DNA of 64,000 bases from Kordiimonas pumila (GTDB lineage: Bacteria; Pseudomonadota; Alphaproteobacteria; Sphingomonadales; Kordiimonadaceae): NCBI RefSeq assembly GCF_015240255.1, contig NZ_CP061205.1:2962501-3026500 (forward strand). Direction: 5' to 3'. The notes beneath the pieces were generated by a model. That model made no database searches. It saw nothing but the letters and a program-made list of their open reading frames with translations, and was not told the DNA's origin. Positions 1 through 7,058 of the stretch are shown in pieces. Within the stretch, counting starts at the first letter, position 1, and each line of letters opens with the position of its first letter. Both the position numbers and the translations under genes were made by a program.

Positions 1-2
1 AA

Positions 3-434
3 AGTGATTACACTTTTATAGCCCAACATGAAATTCTTGCGGATTATGGTGGCTTAAGCGCCTTAACACAGTGGCAAAAGATAGCAGGGTTTGCCGTTGT
101 TGCTCTACCTGCTCTTATATTGGCCGGTGCTTTGGTTTACTTACTGCGCCTTATAACCATGATCGAAAACAACGCATGGCTTAGTGAAGCATGTGAAAGT
201 GCCTGTCAAAAATTTGGCCAAGCCATGATATGGTTTGTCGTTACACAATTCCTGCACCGCACGGTCCTGATTCTTATCATTACAGCAACATACCCAGAAG
301 GGCAGAAAGAGCTTAGCATTAGTATATCCAGTCATGACATCTTTGCCCTACTCCCTGCTATTTTTGCTTTTGTTTTTGCTCATATTGTTCATGTTGCCCG
401 CCAGCAACAAGAAGAACTTGACCAGATTATATAG
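3..434 (+). CDS. DUF2975-family membrane protein, 5' truncated by window edge
   Basis: The reading frame is open from the left edge of the window (codons from base 3), so only the C-terminal 143 residues are present. Three hydrophobic segments are visible: around the motif FAVVALPALILAGALVYLL, around WFVVTQFLHRTVLILIITA, and the last one beginning IFALLPAIFAFVFAHIV. A charged tail (QQQEELDQI) closes the protein. This matches the usual DUF2975 arrangement, an integral membrane protein of unknown function often coupled to a small XRE regulator, as here with a 13 nt gap. The function is unknown; the family assignment rests on topology, tail and partner gene. Confidence 0.7.
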   Translation, partial: SDYTFIAQHEILADYGGLSALTQWQKIAGFAVVALPALILAGALVYLLRLITMIENNAWLSEACESACQKFGQAMIWFVVTQFLHRTVLILIITATYPEGQKELSISISSHDIFALLPAIFAFVFAHIVHVARQQQEELDQII

Positions 435-447
435 CGGGAAAGCCTGG

Positions 448-663
448 ATGCCCATTATTGTAAAGCTTGATATATTACTGGCCGAACGCAAGGTGAAATC
501 GAAAGACCTTGCTGCGCACATAGGCATTACTGAAGCCAACTTAAGCCTTTTAAAGTCAGGAAAAGTGAAAGGCATACGATTTGGCACACTGGAGGCAATC
601 TGTGCCTACCTTGAGTGCCAACCTGCTGACATCTTAATATTCACACCAGATACCGACACCTAA
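448..663 (+). CDS. Small XRE/YozG-type HTH regulator
   Basis: A 71-residue protein that is almost entirely one helix-turn-helix (about residues 8-65): a KSKDLAAHIGITEANLSLLK recognition region followed by a GIRFGTLEAICAYLECQPAD helix pair, typical of small Cro/C1-type regulators paired with DUF2975 proteins. The frame is open further upstream, but the start at 448 was chosen because the longer form would add a stretch that merely overlaps the DUF2975 gene in another frame, and because a purine-rich AGCGGGA lies upstream. It is probably an autoregulator of this two-gene unit. DNA binding is inferred from the fold. Confidence 0.8.
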   Translation: MPIIVKLDILLAERKVKSKDLAAHIGITEANLSLLKSGKVKGIRFGTLEAICAYLECQPADILIFTPDTDT

Positions 664-746
664 TCCACATATTGGATGATGTACATTTAAGATAATAGTA
701 TGCATAGTACGCCTATTCATTATTATCATTAGTAAATAAAGTTCAT

Positions 747-1952
747 ATGCGCATACTACATATTCTGGACCATTCGCTCCCAAAACATAGCGGTTATGTT
801 TTCCGCACTATGTCGATTATGCATCAACAAAAGGCGATGGGATGGAACCCTGTTCTATATACGACTGCGCGGCACGGAAACACAGACCAGTTTGAAGAAC
901 TGATCGAAGGCTGGACAATATACCGAACACCAAATGATGGTTCACACCTACGCTTGCCCGCAGGCTTACAGTATATACAAGAAATGCGGTTGACGAAAAA
1001 CCGGCTTAAAATACTCATACCTGAAATAAAACCAGACATCATTCACGCACATTCGCCAGTTTTGAACTTTTTCCCTGCAAATAAAGTGCGAGGTAAAATT
1101 CCTATAGTTTATGAAGTAAGGGCTTTTTGGGAAGATGCTGCCGTTGACCTTGGAACGACAAAAGCAAAAAGTTTACGCTATAGGATAAGCCGCGGCCTTG
1201 AGACCAGAGCTTTTAAAAAGGCAACAGCCGTTACAGCCATTTGCGAAGGCCTAAAACAAGACATTATTGCCCGTGGCATTGCAGAGGATAAAGTTACTCT
1301 TATTCCTAATGCTGTCGACATCAAAAAGTTCCCGCTTATAGCGCACAAAAACGAAACGCTCGCACAAAGCCTGAAGCTGCAAAACAAAATAGTGTTAGGC
1401 TTCATTGGGTCTTTTTATGCCTATGAGGGGTTACTCTTTCTGGTCAAAGCCTTGCCTGAGCTTATTAAAATGCAACCCGACATTCGCTTGCTTCTTGTCG
1501 GCGGCGGGCCAGATGAGGAAAAGCTTAAACAATTAACAAATGATCTAAACTTAACAGAGCATGTAATTTTTACGGGCCGCGTTCCTCATGATACAGTGAG
1601 AGACTATTATAGCCTTACCGATATTATGGTTTATCCGCGCCACTCAATTAGGCTAACAGAGACTGTTACCCCTTTAAAACCCCTTGAAGCAATGGCAATG
1701 GGCAAGCTTGTGCTCGCATCTGACATAGGTGGTCACCGCGAACTGATCCAGCAAAATATCAACGGCAAGCTGTTTGAGGCAGATAACAGTGAAAGCCTAG
1801 TCAATGTATGCAATAGCCTGATTGAAAACAGAGACACATGGCCTGCTATCATAACGGCAGGCCGGTCTTATGTAGAAACAGAACGTAACTGGCAAAAAAG
1901 CGTGAGCAACTATGTATCTGTTTATAATACATGCTTTAGGGCTAGAAGCTAA
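747..1952 (+). CDS. GT4 glycosyltransferase, exosortase/PEP-CTERM-associated type
   Basis: A 401-residue GT-B fold glycosyltransferase. The N-terminus MRILHILDHSLPKHSGYVFR is characteristic of the GT4 subgroup found in exosortase A/PEP-CTERM exopolysaccharide loci (family knowledge from memory). The C-terminal half has the nucleotide-sugar fold with LLLVGGGPDEEKL, and the acidic EX7E motif region ETVTPLKPLEAMAMGK around residues 308-323. It probably transfers a sugar from a nucleotide donor at the cytoplasmic face during polysaccharide assembly. No other exopolysaccharide gene lies next to it in this window, so it is isolated here. It converges on the CBS gene with a 20 nt gap. Confidence 0.85.
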   Translation: MRILHILDHSLPKHSGYVFRTMSIMHQQKAMGWNPVLYTTARHGNTDQFEELIEGWTIYRTPNDGSHLRLPAGLQYIQEMRLTKNRLKILIPEIKPDIIHAHSPVLNFFPANKVRGKIPIVYEVRAFWEDAAVDLGTTKAKSLRYRISRGLETRAFKKATAVTAICEGLKQDIIARGIAEDKVTLIPNAVDIKKFPLIAHKNETLAQSLKLQNKIVLGFIGSFYAYEGLLFLVKALPELIKMQPDIRLLLVGGGPDEEKLKQLTNDLNLTEHVIFTGRVPHDTVRDYYSLTDIMVYPRHSIRLTETVTPLKPLEAMAMGKLVLASDIGGHRELIQQNINGKLFEADNSESLVNVCNSLIENRDTWPAIITAGRSYVETERNWQKSVSNYVSVYNTCFRARS

Positions 1953-1972
1953 GGTGCTTGTATCTATTATTT

Positions 1973-2401
1973 CTAGGCAGACGCGATATATTCTTTCAAA
2001 GCGCTAGCTTCTTTTTCAGTTTCAGCCATCCGTTCTTTCACAACGTCACCAATAGATATCATGCCGATAAGTTCGTTGTTGTCCATAATAGGAATATGGC
2101 GAATCCGGCGTTCTGTCATCATAGACATAAGCTTGTGAATAGAATCATCCGGTGTGCAGGTAAAAACCGATTTGGTCATCAAGCTTTCCACCTTATCGGC
2201 CAGAACCGAACCACCACGAATTGCCAGACCACGCATAATATCGCGCTCTGATATAATCCCGGCAAGTTTTCCTTTTGACATAACAGGAATAGCACCAATT
2301 CGTCGTTCACCAAGGAGTTTTGCAACATCCATAATAGTAGCAGCAAGATCGATAGAAATTATCTCAGAAACTTTACTGTCCAGTATACGACGAACTGTCA
2401 T
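1973..2401 (-). CDS. Tandem CBS-domain protein
   Basis: A 142-residue cytoplasmic protein consisting of two CBS motifs (about residues 8-62 and 72-130), which fold as one Bateman module that usually binds adenine nucleotides. Visible signatures are IMDVAKLLGERRIGAIPVM with GIISERDIMRGLA, and IHKLMSMMTERRIRHIPIM with GMISIGDVVKE. The start at 2401 (MTVRRILD) was preferred over the longer in-frame start at 2428 because AAGGAGA sits at proper spacing upstream. Stand-alone CBS proteins of this size are common in alphaproteobacteria. No enzyme domain is attached, so the regulated target is unknown. Confidence 0.85.
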   Translation of the reverse strand: MTVRRILDSKVSEIISIDLAATIMDVAKLLGERRIGAIPVMSKGKLAGIISERDIMRGLAIRGGSVLADKVESLMTKSVFTCTPDDSIHKLMSMMTERRIRHIPIMDNNELIGMISIGDVVKERMAETEKEASALKEYIASA

Positions 2402-2469
2402 GGCATATCTCCTTATTAATATAGGCATAAACAGTATGCACCTGTTTTACGGAAGAATCAAAGCCATAT

Positions 2470-2499
2470 GCTCCCTGCGGTGAATGCTCGCAGGGGAGC
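2470..2499. repeat. Stem-loop in divergent promoter region
   Basis: GCTCCCTGCG (2470-2479) and CGCAGGGGAGC (2489-2499) are complementary except for one bulged base, with a 9 nt loop. No T-run follows on either strand, so it is not an obvious terminator. It lies between the divergent CBS and small membrane protein genes and could be a protein-binding site or 5' UTR structure. Confidence 0.45.
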
Positions 2500-2565
2500 G
2501 TACAATCTTGCAATTCCTCTTATATATGCTTAGGCCTAAGCAACAAACCTGTTAGGAACCCAAAA

Positions 2566-2826
2566 GTGAAACAAAAGATTCTCATACTTCTGGCTGTATG
2601 CTTCGGCGTTAGCATTATATCATATGTCTTGTTGGCTGCTTATATAAACTACCTTGGCATTGAAATGTCATTCCATGGCTATATTGCCATGGGGCTAGGT
2701 ATCTTTTTTGCTTATGCTGTTGGCGGGGGGTTAATGGCTTTACTCTTTTTCTCCAACAGGTCAGGTCATGATGAGGCCGCTTACCACATTCATAAAAGCC
2801 ATGAAAAACGCGATATGCAGGAATAA
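2566..2826 (+). CDS. Small two-TM membrane protein
   Basis: An 86-residue protein with two clear transmembrane helices (about residues 5-27 and 37-64), the second glycine-rich (AVGGGLMALLFF), and a short polar, His-rich cytoplasmic tail. It starts with GTG at 2566 after a TTAGGAAC purine stretch. Its stop is 5 nt from the start of the MscS-type channel gene, so the two are almost certainly co-transcribed. I do not recognise a named family. It could be a small accessory protein of the channel, but that rests only on position. Confidence 0.65.
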   Translation: MKQKILILLAVCFGVSIISYVLLAAYINYLGIEMSFHGYIAMGLGIFFAYAVGGGLMALLFFSNRSGHDEAAYHIHKSHEKRDMQE

Positions 2827-2831
2827 GTGCC

Positions 2832-3986
2832 GTGAATAGTGAAAAACTAACTGACTTTTTAAACCTTGTGAAAGATGTTTGGAGCAATGGCCTTTACGGC
2901 GTTGACATTGGCCAAATCCTGATTGCTGTATGTATAATTCTGTTATCCTATGCTGTTCGCAACCTATTTACCTATTTTGTGTTTAAACGTTTTCAGCGCT
3001 GGGCTGCAGGCACTGCAACCCACTTAGACGATTCTATTCTTGAGGCTGCGGCAGCCCCCTTGCGCTTCATACCTATTGTACTAGGCGTATTTTTGGCTAC
3101 CAGTAGTCTTGAAATGGATGAAAAAACGAGCTTCTTCTTCTCAAGCCTCAACCGCTCACTTGTAGCCTTTACAATATTTTGGGCACTATACCAGATATCA
3201 GAGCCGGTTAGTGAATTGCTCCAACAGGCTGACCGTTTTTTAACTGCCTCAATGATTCAGTGGCTTTCAAAAGCGATCAAGGTAGCTTTTGCTTTACTTG
3301 GTGCTGCTACTATCCTTGAGATTTGGGGTATTGAAGTTGGGCCTCTGATTGCAGGCTTGGGGCTTTTTGGTGTTGCCGTAGCCCTTGGTGCTCAAGATTT
3401 GTTCAAAAATCTTATTGCTGGCCTGTTTGTGCTTGGTGAAAAACGCTTTCAGCCCGGTGACTGGATCTTGGTAAAAGGCATTGTTGAAGGAACAGTAGAG
3501 CATATTGGGTTTCGTACCACGACGGTACGGCGGTTTGATAAAGCGCCCGTTTATGTACCCAATTCAGAACTTGCCGATAATGCAGTCACCAACTTTTCCC
3601 GGATGACCTTCCGCCGTATCAAATGGGTAATTGGGCTCAAGTATGATTCAACATCCGAACAGCTCACTCATGTTCGAGCAGCAATTGAAGTATATCTGCA
3701 AAGCAATACAGACTTTGCCCAGCCTGACGAAACAGCGACATTTGTACGTATTGACCAGTTTTCAGCCAGTTCAATTGATATCCTGCTCTATTGTTTCACC
3801 AAAACAACATCGTGGCTTGAATGGCTGGCCATCAAAGAAAAACTTTTGTTGCATATCAAAACAGTTGTAGAGGAAGCAGGCACAGGCTTTGCCTTTCCAA
3901 GCAGAAGCCTATATATCGAAGCTTTAGGTGAAAACCTTGAAATACCGCAGCTACCATACGGAAAGGGTAATGAGAATGACAGATGA
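2832..3986 (+). CDS. MscS-family mechanosensitive ion channel
   Basis: A 384-residue protein with several N-terminal hydrophobic helices (about residues 25-50, 75-92, 105-122, 145-165), followed by the conserved pore helix region GPLIAGLGLFGVAVALGAQD near residues 170-189. Downstream is the beta domain with FQPGDWILVKG, VEHIGFRTTTVRRFD and VYVPNSELADNAVTNFSR, which are strong MscS hallmarks. The channel releases solutes during hypo-osmotic shock. The GTG start at 2832 gives the full first helix. The 3' end overlaps the thioesterase start by 17 nt, consistent with translational coupling. Confidence 0.92.
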   Translation: MNSEKLTDFLNLVKDVWSNGLYGVDIGQILIAVCIILLSYAVRNLFTYFVFKRFQRWAAGTATHLDDSILEAAAAPLRFIPIVLGVFLATSSLEMDEKTSFFFSSLNRSLVAFTIFWALYQISEPVSELLQQADRFLTASMIQWLSKAIKVAFALLGAATILEIWGIEVGPLIAGLGLFGVAVALGAQDLFKNLIAGLFVLGEKRFQPGDWILVKGIVEGTVEHIGFRTTTVRRFDKAPVYVPNSELADNAVTNFSRMTFRRIKWVIGLKYDSTSEQLTHVRAAIEVYLQSNTDFAQPDETATFVRIDQFSASSIDILLYCFTKTTSWLEWLAIKEKLLLHIKTVVEEAGTGFAFPSRSLYIEALGENLEIPQLPYGKGNENDR

Positions 3987-4353
3987 GCGCCGTGTAACCC
4001 TGCGGGCGATACCCCAGCCATCAGACCTGAATGTAAATGGTAATATCTTCGGAGGATGGATTTTATCACAGATGGATTTAGCAGGTGGCGACACCGCAAG
4101 CACGTATGCAGAAGGCCCTGTTGCCACCGTTGCGATTGAGGGTATGACGTTTCATACCCCTATATTGGTTGGGGATGTTATTAGTGTTTATGCTGAGATC
4201 GAAAAAGTAGGCAAAACATCAATGACTGTGGCACTTGATGTTTATGCCGAGCGCGGCATTGTACGCACACGCTATAAAGTAACGGAAGGCCGCTATATTT
4301 TTGTCGCAATTGATGAGAATGGGCGCCCGAAAGCTATACCTAAAAAGGCCTAA
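3970..4353 (+). CDS. YciA-like acyl-CoA thioesterase (hot-dog fold)
   Basis: A 127-residue single hot-dog domain protein. The motif VNGNIFGGWILSQMDLAGGD carries the conserved asparagine/glycine and aspartate of the YciA/ACOT family, followed by the strand VATVAIEGMTFHTPILVGDV and VGKTSMTVALDVYAE. It hydrolyses acyl-CoA thioesters to free acid and CoA in the cytoplasm. The start at 3970 was chosen over an earlier in-frame ATG at 3928 because GAAAGGG sits 3-9 nt upstream; ATG at 3976 is the alternative. It overlaps the end of the MscS gene and is convergent with the next gene. Confidence 0.88.
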   Translation: MRMTDERRVTLRAIPQPSDLNVNGNIFGGWILSQMDLAGGDTASTYAEGPVATVAIEGMTFHTPILVGDVISVYAEIEKVGKTSMTVALDVYAERGIVRTRYKVTEGRYIFVAIDENGRPKAIPKKA

Positions 4354-4379
4354 CGCCACCTTTACGCCACGACATAATC

Positions 4380-4724
4380 TTACTGTGCAGGTTGGCCAAC
4401 AACAATACCCGCTTTTTCAATTTCAGCTGTGCAATAATTTGCAATAGTATCTAAAAGTTTTCGGTTTTCGGGCTTTAAATCATTTTTTGAAAGCTCTACC
4501 GAAAGATCAAGGTACTGTGAGAAGTCCAACCTTTTGGAAAACTCTGCTACAGTGCAGTCGCAGAGCGGCTTGCATGTAGTTTCACCAAAGCCCGGTACGC
4601 AGTCTTTTAAACAGCGTTGTTTATCAAGCTCCAGCAAATCCTTTGGGATTATGTCAGCTTTTGCAGTCAGTGATGTTAAACCGCACATCATAAATACTGC
4701 ATACAAAAATAGCTTCTTAGGCAT
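4380..4724 (-). CDS. Small exported cysteine-rich protein
   Basis: A 114-residue protein with a convincing signal peptide (MPKKLFLYAVFMMCGLTSL followed by TAKA, cleavage likely after about residue 23). The mature part has six cysteines, five of them clustered in CLKDC, TTCKPLCDC, and one near the C-terminus (NYC), which suggests disulfides or a metal site in the periplasm. The start at 4724 is supported by GGGGAGAAG upstream; a longer in-frame extension lacks coding character. I do not recognise a family. It is divergent from msrA, which is also redox-related, but no functional link is shown. Confidence 0.7.
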   Translation of the reverse strand: MPKKLFLYAVFMMCGLTSLTAKADIIPKDLLELDKQRCLKDCVPGFGETTCKPLCDCTVAEFSKRLDFSQYLDLSVELSKNDLKPENRKLLDTIANYCTAEIEKAGIVVGQPAQ

Positions 4725-4829
4725 CACTTCACTTCTCCCCAAATTTTTACTGGATAATACTCGACAATTATAAAAAGCAATCCCATATTCAATACAGTCA
4801 TAACCTAGGATATGAAAAGGGTCAAAATA

Positions 4830-5300
4830 ATGGCAACGGCAACATTTGGTGCAGGCTGCTTTTGGGGCGTAGAAGAAGTTTTTAGGACAACAAAGGGTGT
4901 AATCGATACATCTGTTGGCTATATGGGCGGGCATTTGAATGACCCAACCTATAAGGATGTGTGCACAGATACAACGGGACATGCTGAAGTTGTACAGGTC
5001 CAATTCGACCCTAATATCATCTCTTATAATACACTTCTTGACTTATTTTTCGAGAATCACAACCCAACTCAGCTCAACCGGCAAGGACCGGATTATGGTA
5101 CACAGTATCGTTCTGTAATTTTCTGTGAAGACAGTGAACAAACAACCCTTGCTGAAAAAAAACGGGCTGAACTCATAAAAGCCGAAAAATACGATAAACC
5201 TATAGTAACGGTGATAGAACCGGTAAGAACATATTGGCCCGCTGAGGAGTATCATCAAAAGTATTTACTGCGCCGTGGCCTATCTGTCTGCCACATATGA
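4830..5300 (+). CDS. msrA: Peptide-methionine (S)-S-oxide reductase
   Basis: A 156-residue MsrA. The catalytic motif GAGCFWGVEEVF near the N-terminus contains the nucleophilic Cys, and the family landmarks VGYMGG, PTYKDVCTDTTGHAEVVQV and NPTQLNRQGPDYGTQYRS follow. It reduces methionine-S-sulfoxide, free or in proteins, using thioredoxin. The start at 4830 was preferred over ATG 4812 because AAAAGGG lies about 8 nt upstream and MATATFGAGCFWG is the standard N-terminus. The C-terminal tail is short (ending LSVCHI), with a Cys that could act as a resolving residue. The gene converges on zur. Confidence 0.95.
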   Translation: MATATFGAGCFWGVEEVFRTTKGVIDTSVGYMGGHLNDPTYKDVCTDTTGHAEVVQVQFDPNIISYNTLLDLFFENHNPTQLNRQGPDYGTQYRSVIFCEDSEQTTLAEKKRAELIKAEKYDKPIVTVIEPVRTYWPAEEYHQKYLLRRGLSVCHI

Positions 5301-5310
5301 TAGAGCCATT

Positions 5311-5781
5311 TTAGCTGCCACTAATTCCCGTGCATGTTTGACAAAGACCATGCAACTCTAATGTCTGCCTTCGAATGGTAAAAAAAGCAGCCCTTGCAGC
5401 TTCCGTTACGGCCTCGCCCAAAGCATCGGTCATAACTTCCTGTACGGTTTCACATTTATCACAAATCAGAAACTGGCTAATATGCTGGTCGCCTGGGTGC
5501 GGACATCCAATATAGGCATTCAGGGATTGAATTTTATGAACCAGCCCTTCTTCCATCAAGAAATCAAGTGCTCGGTAGACCGTCGGCGGCTTAGCTGACC
5601 CACCTTCAACAGCAAGTTGGTCTAGTAAATCATATGCTTTTACGGCTTTATGGCCTTGCCAGATCATGACGAGTATTTGTTTGCGGAGCTTTGTAAAGCG
5701 CGACCCACGCGCATTACATAGCCGCTCCGCCTCGGCAACAGCCTGGTCTACACATAGCGTATGATCATGCTTTTTTGGCAC
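5311..5781 (-). CDS. zur: Fur-family regulator, Zur type
   Basis: A 156-residue Fur-superfamily protein: a winged helix (about residues 25-85, with KAVKAYDLLDQL and KPPTVYRALDFLMEEGLVHK) and a dimerisation/metal domain carrying CDKC and CQTC zinc-structural pairs. The lineup SLNAYIGCPHPGDQHISQFL is closer to zinc-sensing Zur than to Fur. It represses zinc uptake genes when zinc is replete. The GTG at 5781 has GGGGAA at about 6 nt spacing and was preferred over TTG 5784. No zinc transporter is adjacent, so Zur rather than another Fur paralogue is a family-level judgement. Confidence 0.85.
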   Translation of the reverse strand: MPKKHDHTLCVDQAVAEAERLCNARGSRFTKLRKQILVMIWQGHKAVKAYDLLDQLAVEGGSAKPPTVYRALDFLMEEGLVHKIQSLNAYIGCPHPGDQHISQFLICDKCETVQEVMTDALGEAVTEAARAAFFTIRRQTLELHGLCQTCTGISGS

Positions 5782-5903
5782 CAACTTCCCCTTAACTTTA
5801 CAGGACTTAACTGTACCCTGCCTTACAGCAACTCAATAGCATATTGTTAGTGAGACGGCTACGTCAATGATGTACAACAGCTCTTCAGTATGCCTGCACC
5901 TTA

Positions 5904-7058
5904 TTACCCAATACCACTGCCACGCGGTGCCAATGTAACATGGCGGTGAATAGCAACAGAGAGAATAAGCCCGAAAGCAACCGACCATGTGAGCATGGCA
6001 GACCCCCCGTATGAAATAAGCGGCAATGGCACACCAACAACCGGCATAAGCCCCATCACCATACCCACATTTATAAACACATATAAAAATAGAGTAATCG
6101 CCAACCCTGAAGCCATAAGCCTGCCGAACTGATTTCTACACCCAATACCAATGAGCAAGGCATAAATCAAAACTGTGGCATACATAGTTAAAACAACAAT
6201 CGCGCCAACAAGACCAAACTCCTCTACCAACACGGTAAAGATAAAATCAGTTTTCATTTCAGGTAAAAAATTCAAATGGCTTTGGGTACCCTCCATAAAA
6301 CCTTTGCCCATAAGCCCCCCTGAGCCAAGAGCAATTTTTGATTGTGTTATCTGATACCCTGCTCCTAATGGGTCTGCTTCAGGGTTCAGAAATGTCAAAA
6401 CCCGGTCACGCTGATAGCTTTTCATTAATTGCCACACAATAGGAACTGCCGCTGTAACACTAACCCCGGCAGCTACAAAAATCCATGCAGGCAACCCGCT
6501 TAAAAACAGAATAGAGGCTCCGCCCATAATGATCATAAGGCCTGTACCAAAATCAGGCTGCCTGATAACCAAAAGTGCTGGGATAAAAATAAGGATAAAG
6601 GGTATAAATAGTGACCTTAGACTACGAGCCTGATCATAGGTACGGCCATGAAAGTACCGTGCAAGCGCCATAATAACTGCAATTTTGACAAGCTCGGAAG
6701 GCTGAATACGCATAACCCCAATATCAAGCCAGCGCTGCCCCCCCATACCAGTAGCCCCAATAAACTCAACCAGCACAAGCAACAATAAGCCTAAGACCCA
6801 TGCAGGATAAGCCATTGCCATCCAGTAGCGAATATCAGTTACAGCAATAACCAGCATTAGAATAAACGCAAAGCCAAAGCGCACGGTATGACGTGATGCC
6901 CAAGGTTCCCAGTACCCGCCAGAAACAGAATAAAGCATGGCAACACCAACACCTGCAAGGCACACAATCAAGGCAATAATTCCCCAATTCAAGCTAGCCA
7001 AACGCTGATATAGGCTTTTGTCTACCCTTCTAGGGCCAAACATCCGTGTAGTGCCCAT
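5904..7058 (-). CDS. rodA: SEDS peptidoglycan glycosyltransferase RodA
   Basis: A 384-residue SEDS-family polytopic membrane protein with about ten transmembrane helices. Conserved stretches are RQPDFGTGLMIIMGGASIL (the catalytic aspartate region), ALGSGGLMGKGFMEGTQSHL, FLPEMKTDFIFTVLVEEFGL and VGVPLPLISYGGSAMLTW. RodA polymerises glycan strands from lipid II during lateral wall growth together with PBP2. It is the last gene of the mre operon, and its start overlaps the mrdA stop by one base. The C-terminus (HRHVTLAPRGSGIG) is complete. Confidence 0.97.
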   Translation of the reverse strand: MGTTRMFGPRRVDKSLYQRLASLNWGIIALIVCLAGVGVAMLYSVSGGYWEPWASRHTVRFGFAFILMLVIAVTDIRYWMAMAYPAWVLGLLLLVLVEFIGATGMGGQRWLDIGVMRIQPSELVKIAVIMALARYFHGRTYDQARSLRSLFIPFILIFIPALLVIRQPDFGTGLMIIMGGASILFLSGLPAWIFVAAGVSVTAAVPIVWQLMKSYQRDRVLTFLNPEADPLGAGYQITQSKIALGSGGLMGKGFMEGTQSHLNFLPEMKTDFIFTVLVEEFGLVGAIVVLTMYATVLIYALLIGIGCRNQFGRLMASGLAITLFLYVFINVGMVMGLMPVVGVPLPLISYGGSAMLTWSVAFGLILSVAIHRHVTLAPRGSGIG

